Assembly (NCBI GenBank): GCA_031761405.1
Contig: JASEVX010000005.1
Coordinates: 4,831,391 to 4,895,390 of the forward strand
Length of the DNA stretch: 64,000 nucleotides
Source of the DNA: Serripes groenlandicus
Taxonomy: Eukaryota; Mollusca; Bivalvia; Cardiida; Cardiidae
Direction: 5' to 3'
Positions within the stretch are counted from its first letter, which is position 1, and every line of letters begins with the position of its first letter. The position numbers and the translations under genes were made by a program. Positions 42,808 through 52,547 of the stretch are shown here, in pieces. A model generated the notes under the pieces. That model had not been told where the DNA came from. It ran no database searches and saw nothing but the letters and a program-made list of their open reading frames with translations.

Positions 42808-43037
42808 TTAACCCTTTCCCTCATATAGACGTTTTCTTACGCCTCTGCAGCAGACGGATTTTTGAAAAAATTGTGACCAAAGAAGAAATTGCACAAAACG
42901 TACAATTTCTCCTTTTTCCACAATGTTTTCCACTTTTTGTCATAGGTTATCCATTCTATTATGGAGATTTACTATTTTTTGACAAAATACGTTCAAAGTC
43001 GTATGCTGCAGAATTGCCGTATGAGGGAAAGGGTTAA
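42808..43037 (+). mobile_element. TTAA-MITE, intact
   Basis: 230 bp; hairpin GCACAAAACGTAC, where one arm base is unpaired. Confidence 0.92.
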
Positions 43038-43380
43038 ACTGCTTAAAGGTAAAGGGTTCAGAGCGTCTCCTTAAACGCGACACGGATAAGTGTTAACATG
43101 AGATTTATCTCTCGTTTTGAATAACATAAAAGGCTCTGTCGAAATAAATATTGGAGAAAATACTTTTATAATCCTTTAGTGTATTACACATTGTTCTGCA
43201 CTTTTATCGGTTTGACTTACTAATACCATACAAATAATAACATGTCTGGTCGCCAATATACAAACTGACATACATGTACAATACCCCGATGTTCACTTAA
43301 TGGAGGTTAAAGGAACCAGTTATTCCATATGCTCCACTTTTGTCTGATATTAAGATAATGTGAGGTTTCCTAAAAATGTT
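43038..43380. other. Sequence with no recognised feature
   Basis: Nothing recognised. Confidence 0.35.
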
Positions 43381-43383
43381 ATA

Positions 43384-43398
43384 ATTATTCATTCCCCT

Positions 43399-43454
<56 letters not shown>
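43384..43454. repeat. (TC)n microsatellite 1
   Basis: Uninterrupted (CT)n of about 50 bp abutting the 5' side of a SINE. Confidence 0.97.
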
Positions 43455-43456
<2 letters not shown>

Positions 43457-43632
43457 GGGTTCGATCCCCGGTCGGGTCCTACCAAAGACTTTAAAGTTGG
43501 TAGTAATGGCTGCCCTCCTTGGCGCTCAGGGTTACGGGGTTAGCATAACGACTGACCGACTGGTAACTTACCCAGGGAACGCGATGATATAACTGGAATT
43601 TTTTTGAAAGCGGCGTAAAACGTCAAACAATC
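43455..43632 (+). mobile_element. SINE, head truncated by (TC)n
   Basis: GCGGGTTCGATCCCCGGTCGG (box B) through GTAACTTACCCAGGGAACGC to TTTGAAAGCGGCGTAAAACG. Box A is replaced by the (TC)n tract. Confidence 0.88.
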
Positions 43633-43633
43633 A

Positions 43634-43715
43634 ATCTCTCTATGAGAGGGTGTGTCTATTTGTCTCCCCATCTCTCTCATCTCTCTCTCCCCCCTCTCTC
43701 GCGCTCTCTCTCTCC

Positions 43716-43796
<81 letters not shown>

Positions 43797-43824
43797 CCCC
43801 CCCCCCCCACCCCCACACACACAC
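43634..43824. repeat. (TC)n microsatellite 2 with poly(C)
   Basis: (CT)n interrupted early, about 75 bp pure, then 14 C and (CA)n. Produces long spurious Ser/Leu and Arg/Glu frames. Confidence 0.97.
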
Positions 43825-44296
43825 TTTTTTTCTCATGAACAAGAGTTGCTAGAATTTGATCAAGATGTATCAATTAATACCCGGATAGACCCTGGTATCT
43901 TGAAAATTATTACATATATTATCTTCACTGAATTCGTTCAGTACCCGCTACCTTTTAAACCTACCGTTCAATATCAAATAATTATAACCATAATTTACCA
44001 TTTTTTTTAGGTATTTATGACTCATTTCCTTCATACAAAATTTAGATCAAACGGTGAATAGTTTTAATAGTGCACGAATAAATTTTATTTAACTATTCCG
44101 CAAACGTTTACGAGCAGAATTATTATTTCACTGTCTAAGAAACAACGAGTTTACTGCTTCGAATGGAATAACAATGATTCTTAGTTGCATGATAAGCACG
44201 AAATGGAATATTGATATTAACAAATATAAATGCACATGAAAACTCTGTAGGTAGTTATAATTTTAATACATATAACCAGGGACGTAGATATAATAT
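43825..44296. other. Sequence with no recognised feature
   Basis: Nothing recognised. Confidence 0.35.
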
Positions 44297-44538
44297 GAGC
44301 CGAATTACGAGGAAACCAACATTGTGGACTCTGCATAAAGTATCGACTCGGATCAGCCTAAGCATACCGCGCAGACTAACCCGTTCGGACACATTTTGCA
44401 TCCTGTGGATTTTGTGTTTCAGGAATCATTACTCTATACCTCCACCCGCCTGAGACGGAATGTGTCGGCCCGGATTAGCCTGCGCGAACGGCGCAGGCTG
44501 ATCTAGGTCGATACATTACGCAGATGTTTCCTCGGCTC
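44297..44538. mobile_element. GAGCCG palindromic MITE, copy 3
   Basis: GAGCCGAATTACGAGGAAAC to GTTTCCTCGGCTC; ends 29 bp from the proposed KIAA2012-like exon 1 donor. Confidence 0.88.
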
Positions 44539-44567
44539 ATTTAAATTTGATCACCGATATAACCTAC

Positions 44568-44645
44568 CCCCTTCTTTTCTCCATAAGTCGGATCCACGTA
44601 CCCCGCCACCCAGGATCCGTAACCCCTGCTCAGCTGGCTGAACAT
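44568..44645 (-). CDS. KIAA2012-like gene, putative first coding exon
   Basis: Reading leftwards from ATG at 44645 gives MFSQLSRGYGSWVAGYVDPT and then YGEKKG, 26 codons, before a donor GTAGGT at 44567. The frame stays open only about nine codons into the intron. An alternative donor (GTACGT, inside GGGGTACGTGG) would end the exon about 20 nt earlier in phase 2. The opening MF..LSRG and the position facing a housekeeping gene across a short spacer are the reasons to accept it; there is no long frame. A GAGCCG palindromic repeat ends 30 bp beyond the donor. Confidence 0.45.
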
Positions 44646-45220
44646 AGTCCGTTTTCAACACAAACAGCTATTTACTTATCTATTTATAAATATATATTTT
44701 TTAAATAATATATTATAATCACAACATATAAATTCCGAAATGTACAGCAACTCTATGATATATCCTTTCACATTTTGAATTCACTTAAAAAAATAAAGAT
44801 ATATTTTATTTTATCCCATTGTAATAAAGATGAAAAATGTCACTCAAACAAAATTTATTTCAATTAAATTTCAATATATCTTGATTAAGTGAAAATTGGC
44901 ACGTGATAACCAATAGCCGCTTAACTAAGGTAAACAAATCCTGTCAAATGTATTTTAAACTAGAGGGTTTATTGTTTTGCATTGATACACTATTTAATGT
45001 GCGTAAGATAAATTTTCTTTATCGTTAGCAATATATTTCATTTACGCTAACATATTTAAGATTGTGTCTTAATTCTTAAATTTGCACAATCCACAACTTT
45101 CGTTTGTGATATTAAATTGTAGTTCAAGATCCCCCTTCACTGATAATGAATCGGCCCACTTTTACTATCTATTCACGCATGCGCCAAATCATCCAACAAC
45201 TTCCGCTTCAAACTGCAAAC
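44646..45220. promoter_or_regulatory. Bidirectional promoter between TMEM258 and the KIAA2012-like gene
   Basis: The two start codons face away from each other across 575 bp. Seen at 45176-45184 is CGCATGCGC, the core of an NRF1-type site, about 40 bp before the TMEM258 ATG; CTTCCGC (ETS-like) lies at about 45200. No TATA box at a sensible distance was recognised on the + side. Transcription start sites cannot be read from sequence, so the boundaries are simply the two ATGs. Confidence 0.5.
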
Positions 45221-48200
45221 ATGGTGAGTCGCCGGCAATGGCATTTAATTGACATTTTTCCCCGTTTCTTTCACATTGATAACCCATTATATGAACATAA
45301 CTATTATTATTTGTAATTTTAGTGTACACATTTCAAGTATTGAAGCAGTCAAATTGTGTAAAAGTTGTAAATTTATCATTATTTTGGTAGCCACGTCGAC
45401 TTCCGGTTCTGTTAGATATGTCTTTTCTAAGAAAGTTACATTGCAACTGAAATTCTGCATGGCTGTAGGCATTTAGTGCTCTAAACATTTAATGTTTACC
45501 GATTCACTCTAAATAAGCCTGTCAACTAATTGCACCTGGCACGAAAAATGTTTGCTAGGCAGGGAAGACGCGACACTTATTCAATTTATTGTTGCAAATT
45601 TTGATTTTCTATGTTATTAATTGTTAAGCATTTACAAGGAATCCGGGTTGATTCGGGTCGCAATGCATTATATTCTTTAATTTCATAAAAGTGTGCGTAG
45701 TTGTTTCGCTATTTACTACTGTAACGGGACTGGGGTAAAGGTATAAATACAACATCTACGGCCTTGCTGTGGAAGCCGGCTTTTATAGCCATGTTGGTAG
45801 AGTGGTTGACCTTTCCTAACAGTTAAGCAACGCTCATCGCGGTTAGTGCCTGGATGGGTGACTTGCGATGGCTTAACTCCAGTACACATTACGAATGGTG
45901 GGATTTTGGGTTGATATCACCATCATCCCCGGACCCGGTGGTTCCCAGTGATGTTACCTAGACTTCTCTCTGGTGTACTGCTTTTGTTCAGCTGTGTGAC
46001 TTCGGTTCAAAGTCAAGAGAAAGAGGGAGAAATGTAACAGGAAAGGGATGTATACATACAACTTCTAAGGCCTTGCTGTGGAAGCCAGCTTTTATAACAA
46101 CGTTAGTAGAGTGATTGACCTTTTCTTAAAAGTTGAGCAATCTTCATCACGGTTAGTGCCTGGATGGGTGATCGAATATAAGATCGAAATTTCTTTGATA
46201 ATTTTTAAAGATGAAGAAAAAAACATAAAGTGTTAAATGGGCAGAGCTCGACCAAGTTTGAGTGGGTTGCAGGCAGAGTTGACTGGTTACCTTTACAGGT
46301 TATGGAAATAAGAGGAAACAGATTGAAATTGGATGCGAATTGGGCCTAATGCGTATTATTGAAAAAATCGTGACTGATATCTCTATATAACTGCCAATTA
46401 ATCTTGTCTGCCTGTAGAGCAAAGCTTGTCTGATTGACAACTGGATGATGCTTAGACCTACAGTACTCAAAGGAGATTTACACAGCCTGCAAAATGTGCA
46501 TTCCTATGCCTATGTTCCCTGACTTTTGGTTCAGAACTTCATACTAATGTCTTTTGGACAGTATTGTACAACTTGACCAATTATTTGGGATTTCTGGACC
46601 AGAGAATTTCAATGACTAAACAGCAGTGAGGTTAGGCATAACCAGTAGATGATCCCTATTGATTTTGAAGACATCTAGACTATTAAAGGTCAAGATCACA
46701 GTGACCTTGAAATCAAAGGGGGAAGGCAAAACGTTTGATAAACATCTCTTGTTATACCTTTTATTATATATAGAGGTTTTTGAATTTTTGCCTAGATGTT
46801 TTCAAAGTCGTTGAATAAAGATTTGTTTTGGAAAATGGTCATATCTATCATTTTGTTATTTCATTTCAGACGGTGTCCGTGGATCAGATGGCAAGATATG
46901 TCAGCCCAATTAACCCAGCTGTGTTCCCCCATCTCACAGTAGTGTTAATGGCTATTGGCATCTTCTTCATGGCGTGGTTCTTCGTGTATCCTTTTTTAAA
47001 ATTTACAACTGTGTGATACAAGTAAAACTCAAACATGTAAAATGTCCTTTTATTGATGCCAGACACCTTGATAAGGAGAAGTATACATGACATCTCAACC
47101 CTTATCTCTCAATTAGGCCATATGTATCATTTCACTTAGTTAAAGAAGGATTTGGGAAATGTCCCTTAATATCTACTGCATTATGATGTGAGTAAAACTC
47201 AAAACTATCGGTGGTCTGAAAATATTTTGCTTATTATACCCCCCACAAACACGTTTTGGGGGGTATATAGGAATCGCCCTGTCTGTCTGTCCGTCCATAT
47301 GTCTTGTAAGCGCAACTCCTTCTTAACGGTTGGACCGATCTGATGAAACCTTACACAGTTGCAGTACACAACCTGAGGATGTGCATGAAGTAAGATTATC
47401 CCGGTCGGAAATATATTTGACCGTCTGTCTGTCCATATGTCTTGTAAGCGCAACGGGGGTATTTTTGTGAGTTCACTCAGTTCTAGTTCTACTTGAAATG
47501 CCTTGCTGGTAACTGAAATACTATCAAACGAAGCCCAATGAAAATATTGAAGGCACATTGTTTTCTTAATTCTCAGGGTCCAACTTGTTTCATGCTAGTA
47601 GAGAACGTAAAACTATATCGAGGGAGGAATCGGAAGAAGCAAAAATTGCTATCCCTCTCCCACCAGTCAATATTACAGTTTAGTGCCCCAAAGTAAAGCA
47701 AAGTCATTGTGACCTGCGTCAATCGTCTTTCACCAATTGGCTGTTTAACAGTCTATGTGGGAAAGCAGCCAGTTGCTTGGAAGGTATGTTGTGTGGTGTA
47801 CTGGTGTGGGAAAACCAGGAAACGCATGAGCAGGTGAACTGGTCGCCGTGATATGACTGAAAAATTGTTGAAAACGGCATTAATCCCCAATCAATCAACC
47901 CAAAGTAAAGCACATATGATATCCTACTGGTTAGTTACCTAGATATTATCATATATAAAGTGTTCTCTCACCAGGTGAAATATGATTGAATAAGATGTAC
48001 AAGCCGGTAGGAGATGTGGGATTCGCCTTGGCTGTAGGTCCTTAGCAACGAAACTCAAACATGCACACCCTGACCCCGTATGGCACCTGTTCACCAAGTT
48101 TCATCGGAATCGGCCCGTCGGTTTGGGCTGTGGAGCGTCGCTTTACAAACAAACAGACAGCCGGAAAAGCCTGACAATAAGGGATATCTAATGAAGCGAA

Positions 48201-48511
48201 TCCCAAACATCCAACTTGATAAAAAAAACAAATTTTGAAATGCACGATGTAGCTGATTCGGCTGAAGTTTCATTCACTTTTAATTTTTCATAAAAATTCT
48301 TCCATCATTCTTTACTCGAGATGTAATAAGGGGTTGTTGCCCATTAGCCTTCATACATATTCTGATCCTTAACACATTTTACAGATATGAAGTAACATCT
48401 AATAAATTTACCCGAGATATCTTCAAAGAGTTATTAGTCTCATTGGTAGCCTCTGTTTTTATGGGATTTGGTGTTTTATTTTTACTACTATGGGTTGGCA
48501 TCTATGTTTAG
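45221..48511 (+). CDS. TMEM258: TMEM258, oligosaccharyltransferase small membrane subunit
   Basis: Three coding exons: 45221-45223 (ATG alone, then donor GTGAGT), 46870-46985 (acceptor TTTCAG, donor GTATCC) and 48385-48511 (acceptor TTTTACAG, stop TAG). Phases join cleanly and give 81 residues; the human protein has 79. Seen: a [16 protein letters not shown] block at residues 11-26, a first hydrophobic helix at about 20-40, an [15 protein letters not shown] loop at 42-56, and a second helix at about 57-79 ending WVGIYV. These blocks follow vertebrate TMEM258 almost residue for residue. In that family the protein is a core subunit of the ER oligosaccharyltransferase, which transfers the lipid-linked glycan to asparagine; it spans the ER membrane twice. 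The start is fixed by the ATG|GTGAGT junction, which splices in frame. The tryptophan-rich tail is intact and there is no sign of decay. The neighbouring gene on - starts 575 bp upstream. Confidence 0.95.
45721..46173 (+). repeat. 5S-rRNA-like tandem repeat in TMEM258 intron 1
   Basis: Two partial units 313 bp apart share GTAAC(A/G)GG, GGCCTTGCTGTGGAAGCC and a 5S-like stretch: AGTTAAGCAACG then GGTTAGTGCCTGGATGGGTG (45818-45870), with a diverged copy at 46125-46170. The order matches the internal control region of 5S rRNA genes, which suggests a 5S-derived (SINE3-type) element and not a functional 5S gene. Confidence 0.65.
46174..46756. other. TMEM258 intron 1, remainder
   Basis: GACCTTGAAATCAAAGG and neighbouring text (46680-46730) look like a common dispersed repeat; nothing else recognised. 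Confidence 0.35.
46757..46820 (+). mobile_element. TTAA-MITE fragment
   Basis: TTATATATAGAGGTTTTTG ... CTAGATGTTTTCAAAGTCG; ends lost. Confidence 0.5.
47230..47560 (+). repeat. CCCCCACAAACACGTTTTGGGGGG dispersed repeat
   Basis: Inverted C/G run, GTCTGTCTGTCCGTCC and a GTCCATATGTCTTGTAAGCG block that occurs twice (47296, 47432). Confidence 0.75.
47690..47905 (+). mobile_element. SINE, head lost
   Basis: CACCAATTGGCTGTTTAACAG, GGAAAGCAGCCAGTTGC, TTGTTGAAAACGGCATTAA, CCCCAATCAATCAA. Confidence 0.85.
48005..48190 (-). repeat. Dispersed repeat, inverse copy
   Basis: Reverse of 15186-15372 (GCCTGACAATAAGGGATATC at its right edge). Confidence 0.8.
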
Positions 48512-48547
48512 CAGAACCTCCATTTTACCAACAGTAAGTGTGTTTTG

Positions 48548-48771
48548 TTAACACTTTCCCTCATTCGACAATTCTGCAGCAGACGACTTTGGACGTATTT
48601 TGTCAAAACATAGAAAATCTCCATAATTGAATGGATAACCTATGACAAAAAGTGGAAACATTGTGGCAAAAGGAGAAATTGCACGTTGTGAGCAATTCTT
48701 TTGTCACAATGTTTTCAAAAAGCTGTCTGCTGCAGAGCGTCAGAAAGCATCTATATGAGGGAAAGGGTTAA
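48548..48771 (-). mobile_element. TTAA-MITE in the TMEM258 3' UTR intron
   Basis: TTAACACTTTCCCTCATTCG to GAGGGAAAGGGTTAA; starts 14 bp after the donor. The loop reads GCACGTTGTGAGC, the only clear mixed hairpin. Confidence 0.9.
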
Positions 48772-48789
48772 GTTTAGTTTGAACTTTTT

Positions 48790-49215
48790 TATTTTACATT
48801 TTATTTTTTACCAGACTCGATGTCTGTTTTCTGGACACTTAAACGAACTTGCACCATTTGTTTGGAAAAATCCTAAAGGCAGAATTCTGATACAAGATTT
48901 TTTTTTAAATTATGAAAAGGAAGCCAGTTGCAAAATAAGCTTTTAGCTTATTTTAATCACGCTCAATGTCAGTTTCCTGGTGACTTAACCAGTACTCAAT
49001 GTTTGTTTGGAAAAATCCTAAAGGCAAAACACGGGACCTTTGAGATGAGTGGCTGACCTTATCAATGCACAACTGTCTCCCACAGTTGCATTTTTAAATG
49101 TTGTAGGAAGTAACCAAGTGCCTTGGAAGAATGTTATGTTGAATTCTTATGTGAGAAAGTCAGGAAACACATTGGTAGGTAAATTGACTGGTGTGTGTGA
49201 TATAAATGAAGTTAT
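48790..49215. mobile_element. Degenerate SINE sequence
   Basis: Two GATGTC(T/A)GTTT(T/C)CTGG...GGAAAAATCCTAAAGGC blocks (48821, 48965) resemble 6380 and 11670; 49095-49215 is a SINE body (AGGAAACACATTGGTAGG). Confidence 0.6.
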
Positions 49216-49431
49216 GTGGAAAGCAATTAAAATTAAATCAAGATATCATTAGGCTGTGGCTTTGGCAATACCTGGAAAGAAATCAAAGTTAAATATAGAC
49301 AAAAAACACCTCGATATTTGCAATTCTTTATAATCTTCCTTTAATCAGTGTTTTGAAAGGAATGTAAAAAGTGTTTTTCCTGGGTGAAACAGAAGATAGA
49401 TATATTATATTGTTTTCCTTAATTGTATATC

Positions 49432-49503
49432 AAGGAGATCCTTTTTCCACAATGTTATCTAAAGTGGTCTGCTGTAGAGGCATCTGTTTGTATGAAAGGG
49501 TTA
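49432..49503 (-). mobile_element. TTAA-MITE right-end fragment
   Basis: AAGGAGATCCTTTTTCCACAATG to GTATGAAAGGGTTA. Confidence 0.6.
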
Positions 49504-49614
49504 TCACAAGAATGCTTAGTTATATGTACATATTAATTGCATGGTGATCTTCATCTATTGTTTGTCTCAGATGTTTAGTGCTGTTTGATTCACCATTGTT
49601 TTCACTCTTTTCAG

Positions 49615-49750
49615 GAATTCATGCTGGGTGTGAGACGGATGGTTGTACAAACACACAGACCATACACTGTCATCAGAATCCATTTGTTCATTTCTGTGTT
49701 GTTAAAGCATATTTTTTGTAAATAGAATAAAATCATGTAATATATACTTA
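49615..49750 (+). other. TMEM258 3' UTR terminal exon and poly(A) signal
   Basis: The coding exon continues 22 nt past the stop to a donor at 48534 (ACA|GTAAGTG). A strong acceptor, TTTTCACTCTTTTCAG, ends at 49614. An AATAAA lies at 49726-49731 and GT-rich sequence follows near 49766, so cleavage is expected around 49745-49755. A splice junction 22 nt after a stop is inside the usual 50-55 nt limit for nonsense-mediated decay and should be tolerated. The UTR intron is inferred from signals only. Confidence 0.7.
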
Positions 49751-50231
49751 GATGAATTCTGTTACAAAGTTGTATTGTTCCTGTTTGACTTAAAATTATA
49801 GCAAACCAACATGAAGCATTACCTGATGTAGGATGTTTGACTATAATTACAAACAATTGAAAGGATGTAATGAAAAGACACATTTCCGACACAAACACAC
49901 ACACACACAATTAATAATGAATATATTCACAGTAGAGAAATGGAGGAAAATGTCCACCAAATTTACTTTACCTGAAATGTTTTCGGAAGCTGTCTGTTGT
50001 CGATGTAAGGACAAAGCTCTATGCATGGGTGTTATCCTAAATAGAACAGTAAAGGATAAGAAGGGTCTATAACTGCACAGCCTTGCCAGAGTCCTCACTT
50101 TGGAATGAAACATACACGCATTAGAACATAGGCAAACTGGCGATTTTATGCAATCACTTCAGGATATTATAATTACTCAAATCAGTCTGTGTCTCTCCAT
50201 CATTCAGTGTTATGTCTCTTGTCTCTTTAGA
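49751..50231. other. Sequence downstream of TMEM258, nothing firm
   Basis: (CA)n at 49891-49907; GTTTTCGGAAGCTGTCTG at 49980 may be a TTAA-MITE scrap. Confidence 0.35.
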
Positions 50232-50399
50232 CAAGACTGTTTGACAGACGTATTGACCATCGTATATATAGATGATTTCATGATTCATCCAGATAAAAAA
50301 AACATGATTCAAGACTCGACAAAATTGTACAACTCATTTCATTTCCAACTTATCGTGAATCCGACAAATTGCATGTTTGCCTACTATAAATCGGTATAA
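50232..50399 (+). pseudogene. Possible reverse-transcriptase fragment with YIDD
   Basis: The frame reads TIVYIDDFMIHPDKKNM and then LYNSFHFQLIVNPTNCMF, the pattern of the RT catalytic YxDD hairpin followed by the conserved LxxxGFxxNxxKC helix of LTR or DIRS-type elements. About 56 codons end at TAA, and no flanking RT, RNase H or LTR was found. A TCTCTTTAG acceptor-like site precedes it, so a host exon is not excluded. Confidence 0.35.
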
Positions 50400-50579
50400 A
50401 CGTGTCTGCTTTCTTACTCAGTGTTGGTTTTAAATGTGTGTTAATATACACCAGTATTATTGTTTACTGTCCATCTACAGTAAGACCAAGGCTTAAGGTT
50501 AAAATATACTTGTGTACTGATGTAAATATCAAGGAACTCCTCCGAAACGTTCCAAATTATTAGACGTTAAAGGTTAATT

Positions 50580-50770
50580 TATTGATTGGGGAATGACGCC
50601 GTTTCATAAATTTTTCAGTCATATCACGACGGCCAGTTCACCTAATCGTGTTTCCTACCTTCTCACACAAGTACTCCACACAACATAGTTTACAATCGAC
50701 TGTCGGCTTTCCCACATAGACTGTTATCCCATTGGTGAATGACGATTAACCGTCGGAAAGAATGGTGGTA
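50580..50770 (-). mobile_element. SINE, inverse, head lost
   Basis: ATTGATTGGGGAATGACGCC, TTTTTCAGTCATATCACGACG, CCATTGGTGAATGACG. Confidence 0.82.
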
Positions 50771-51095
50771 TATAAACCACAAAGGGACATAATCAAAACT
50801 AATATTATTTGGTATGCCTGTAAAAGTGGCCGGCCTTCATATCCCTTTTCAACAATTAACCCCTTGAACGAGCATCAATCCATATATTTTGAAGTTGTAT
50901 CGGTCAACATTTGTTAATTCATATAATAAACCATTTGGGCACCTGCAATCGTGCTTCCATGATTACCAACCTTATGGTATTTGCCATATATACCTGTAGA
51001 CACCTCGCATTCCAGGAGATAAATTATTGTAATGTCCGTGCAACATTCGACTGTCGCATGATGAATTAAATGCTAGGCAAGTTAAGTTTATATTC
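50771..51095. other. Sequence with no recognised feature
   Basis: Nothing recognised. Confidence 0.35.
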
Positions 51096-51096
51096 A

Positions 51097-51325
51097 TAGT
51101 CGGCCTCTGTTGTGTAGTCGTAGAGCGTCCGTTTCAGGGTGTGTGAGATCCTAGGTTCGACCCCATGCTCGTACCAAATATTTTAAAAATGCTATTAATG
51201 GCACTTGGGACTATGGAGTTAGCATTGCGACATACTTATCCGAGTAGGGATATGGTACTTTACACAGGAAACGCCGTGGTATAACTAAACATCTTGAAAG
51301 CAGCGTTAAACACGAAACAAACTAT
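51097..51325 (+). mobile_element. tRNA-derived SINE
   Basis: GTGTAGTCGTAGAGCGTCCG (box A) and TAGGTTCGACCCC (box B), GAAACGCCGTGGTATAAC, TTGAAAGCAGCGTTAAACAC. Confidence 0.87.
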
Positions 51326-51444
51326 ATATTACATAAACCGATCTTGTGTATTTATCGTGCCAAGTGTGGATTTACATAAGTCGTGCTGTATTGGAGAATA
51401 ATAAACCTGTTGATGTAAACATGGTTCTATTAGTCCTTCATTTA

Positions 51445-51720
51445 TACATGAGACGGGCCCCAATAAATCAAACGTTATGCTGGTATACTGGTGAAATGGT
51501 TATATTGCGTCCGCCACACGAGCACGAGACCGGGTCATACCAAATACTAATGCTGGTAAATTGATTCACTTCTTTGCGTTCCGGATTACTTGGATTACAT
51601 TACAACTGATCGTGCGCTGTTAGAATAAGCTCACCAGTCGTACTGATAAACATGTCGTGATGTGACTGAAATTCTGTTGGTAGCGGTGTTCAAGCACCAT
51701 TTAAACAAAAACTGTCCAAC
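51445..51720 (+). mobile_element. SINE, degenerate
   Basis: GAGACCGGGTCATACCAAATAC, GTCGTGATGTGACTGAAATTC, GTTGGTAGCGGTGTTCAAGC. Confidence 0.65.
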
Positions 51721-51921
51721 ATACTGCTATATTTTGTGTTTACATTTACTTACCAATTAACAAACACTGACACTAAAATACATGTACTAACAAACAGATT
51801 GATATATACGTGCACTCGAGGATTGCCCCATGTACACATGAATGTGATCTATTGAACACCTCTAAACATTAATTTTTTCTTGCAATAAGAAGAATGATTT
51901 GAGTTAAACTAACGTCGTTTT

Positions 51922-52393
51922 TGTAGCGATTGGTTTGACAATCGCCACAATGCTAAAAGAAACATCAACAACGAAACAATTGACATAGTCAGTTTTGAAC
52001 AGCCCGTTGACTTGTTATGCAATACTGCAAACCAAATAACCTATATCCGTTAAACCGCCAAATATATAGTTCCATCAGTGATGCAGAGACACGATAATAA
52101 TAATCATGTCAGTGCTACTTTGGTACCGGATTGATACTAAGATTTGGGATTTATCGAGATAATATCTACATATTATGAGTTAAAATATGTAAATATTATT
52201 TTTCTTCATGTTTGGGCAGATAATAAATATCATTGCGCGTTCTATCTGCAAAGTACTCTCAATACATCTCGCCAAAATATAACGGCCCGTAAACTACTTT
52301 CGTAATTTCTGAAAAGACCTACGAGGTTTACAATCATGTCAGTGAAAAGTGCTAATTTCGTACCTGGTCCCGTTTTCACTAACACTGCAAAAT
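51922..52393 (-). repeat. Dispersed repeat with terminal hairpin, copy 2
   Basis: Inverse copy of the repeat at 513-1067, with its hairpin (GCGATTGGTTTGACAATCGC) at the left edge. Moderate divergence, with indels. Confidence 0.7.
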
Positions 52394-52547
52394 TCCATTT
52401 TCGGACTAAATCTTAATAGCCTCTTATTACATTTAGTCACCAACCCCACTAAAATGGTCAACGACCTAAAAACGGGAAGCTGAAATGTTATCAATCACGC
52501 AGTATAAGGCATCTGGAAATTCCAACAGGTTCTATATTTCTTAAATC

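Larger units (their letters stand above)
9004..44645 (-). other. Gene span: KIAA2012-like protein, incomplete
   Basis: Minus-strand exons that splice together in phase: 44645-44568 (phase 0 exit), 36879-36496 (384 nt, 128 codons, phase 0), 33996-33830 (167 nt, exits phase 2) and 19048-18854 (195 nt, exits phase 2). A probable further exon lies at 9432-9004. Each internal exon has a pyrimidine-rich acceptor and a GTAAAA, GTATGT or GTAAGT donor. The assignment to KIAA2012, a vertebrate protein of unknown function, rests on an N-terminal MF..LSRG and on PKTYTTRKGALQLY in the second exon, compared with the human protein from memory. An exon may be missing between 44568 and 36879. The end of the gene was not found and may lie left of the window. 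The introns are loaded with TTAA-MITEs. Confidence 0.55.
45224..46869 (+). other. TMEM258 intron 1
   Basis: GTGAGT...TTTCAG intron placed directly after the initiator ATG, so all other residues come from later exons. It holds a 5S-rRNA-like tandem repeat (45721-46173), unremarkable AT-rich sequence and a short TTAA-MITE tail near 46757-46820. Confidence 0.9.

Noticed and set aside
43540..44010. Ser/Leu-rich and Arg/Glu-rich open frames
   Set aside because: Translations of (TC)n and its complement.
45819..45870. A 5S rRNA gene
   Set aside because: Only the internal control region is recognisable; the 5' and 3' ends of 5S rRNA are missing.
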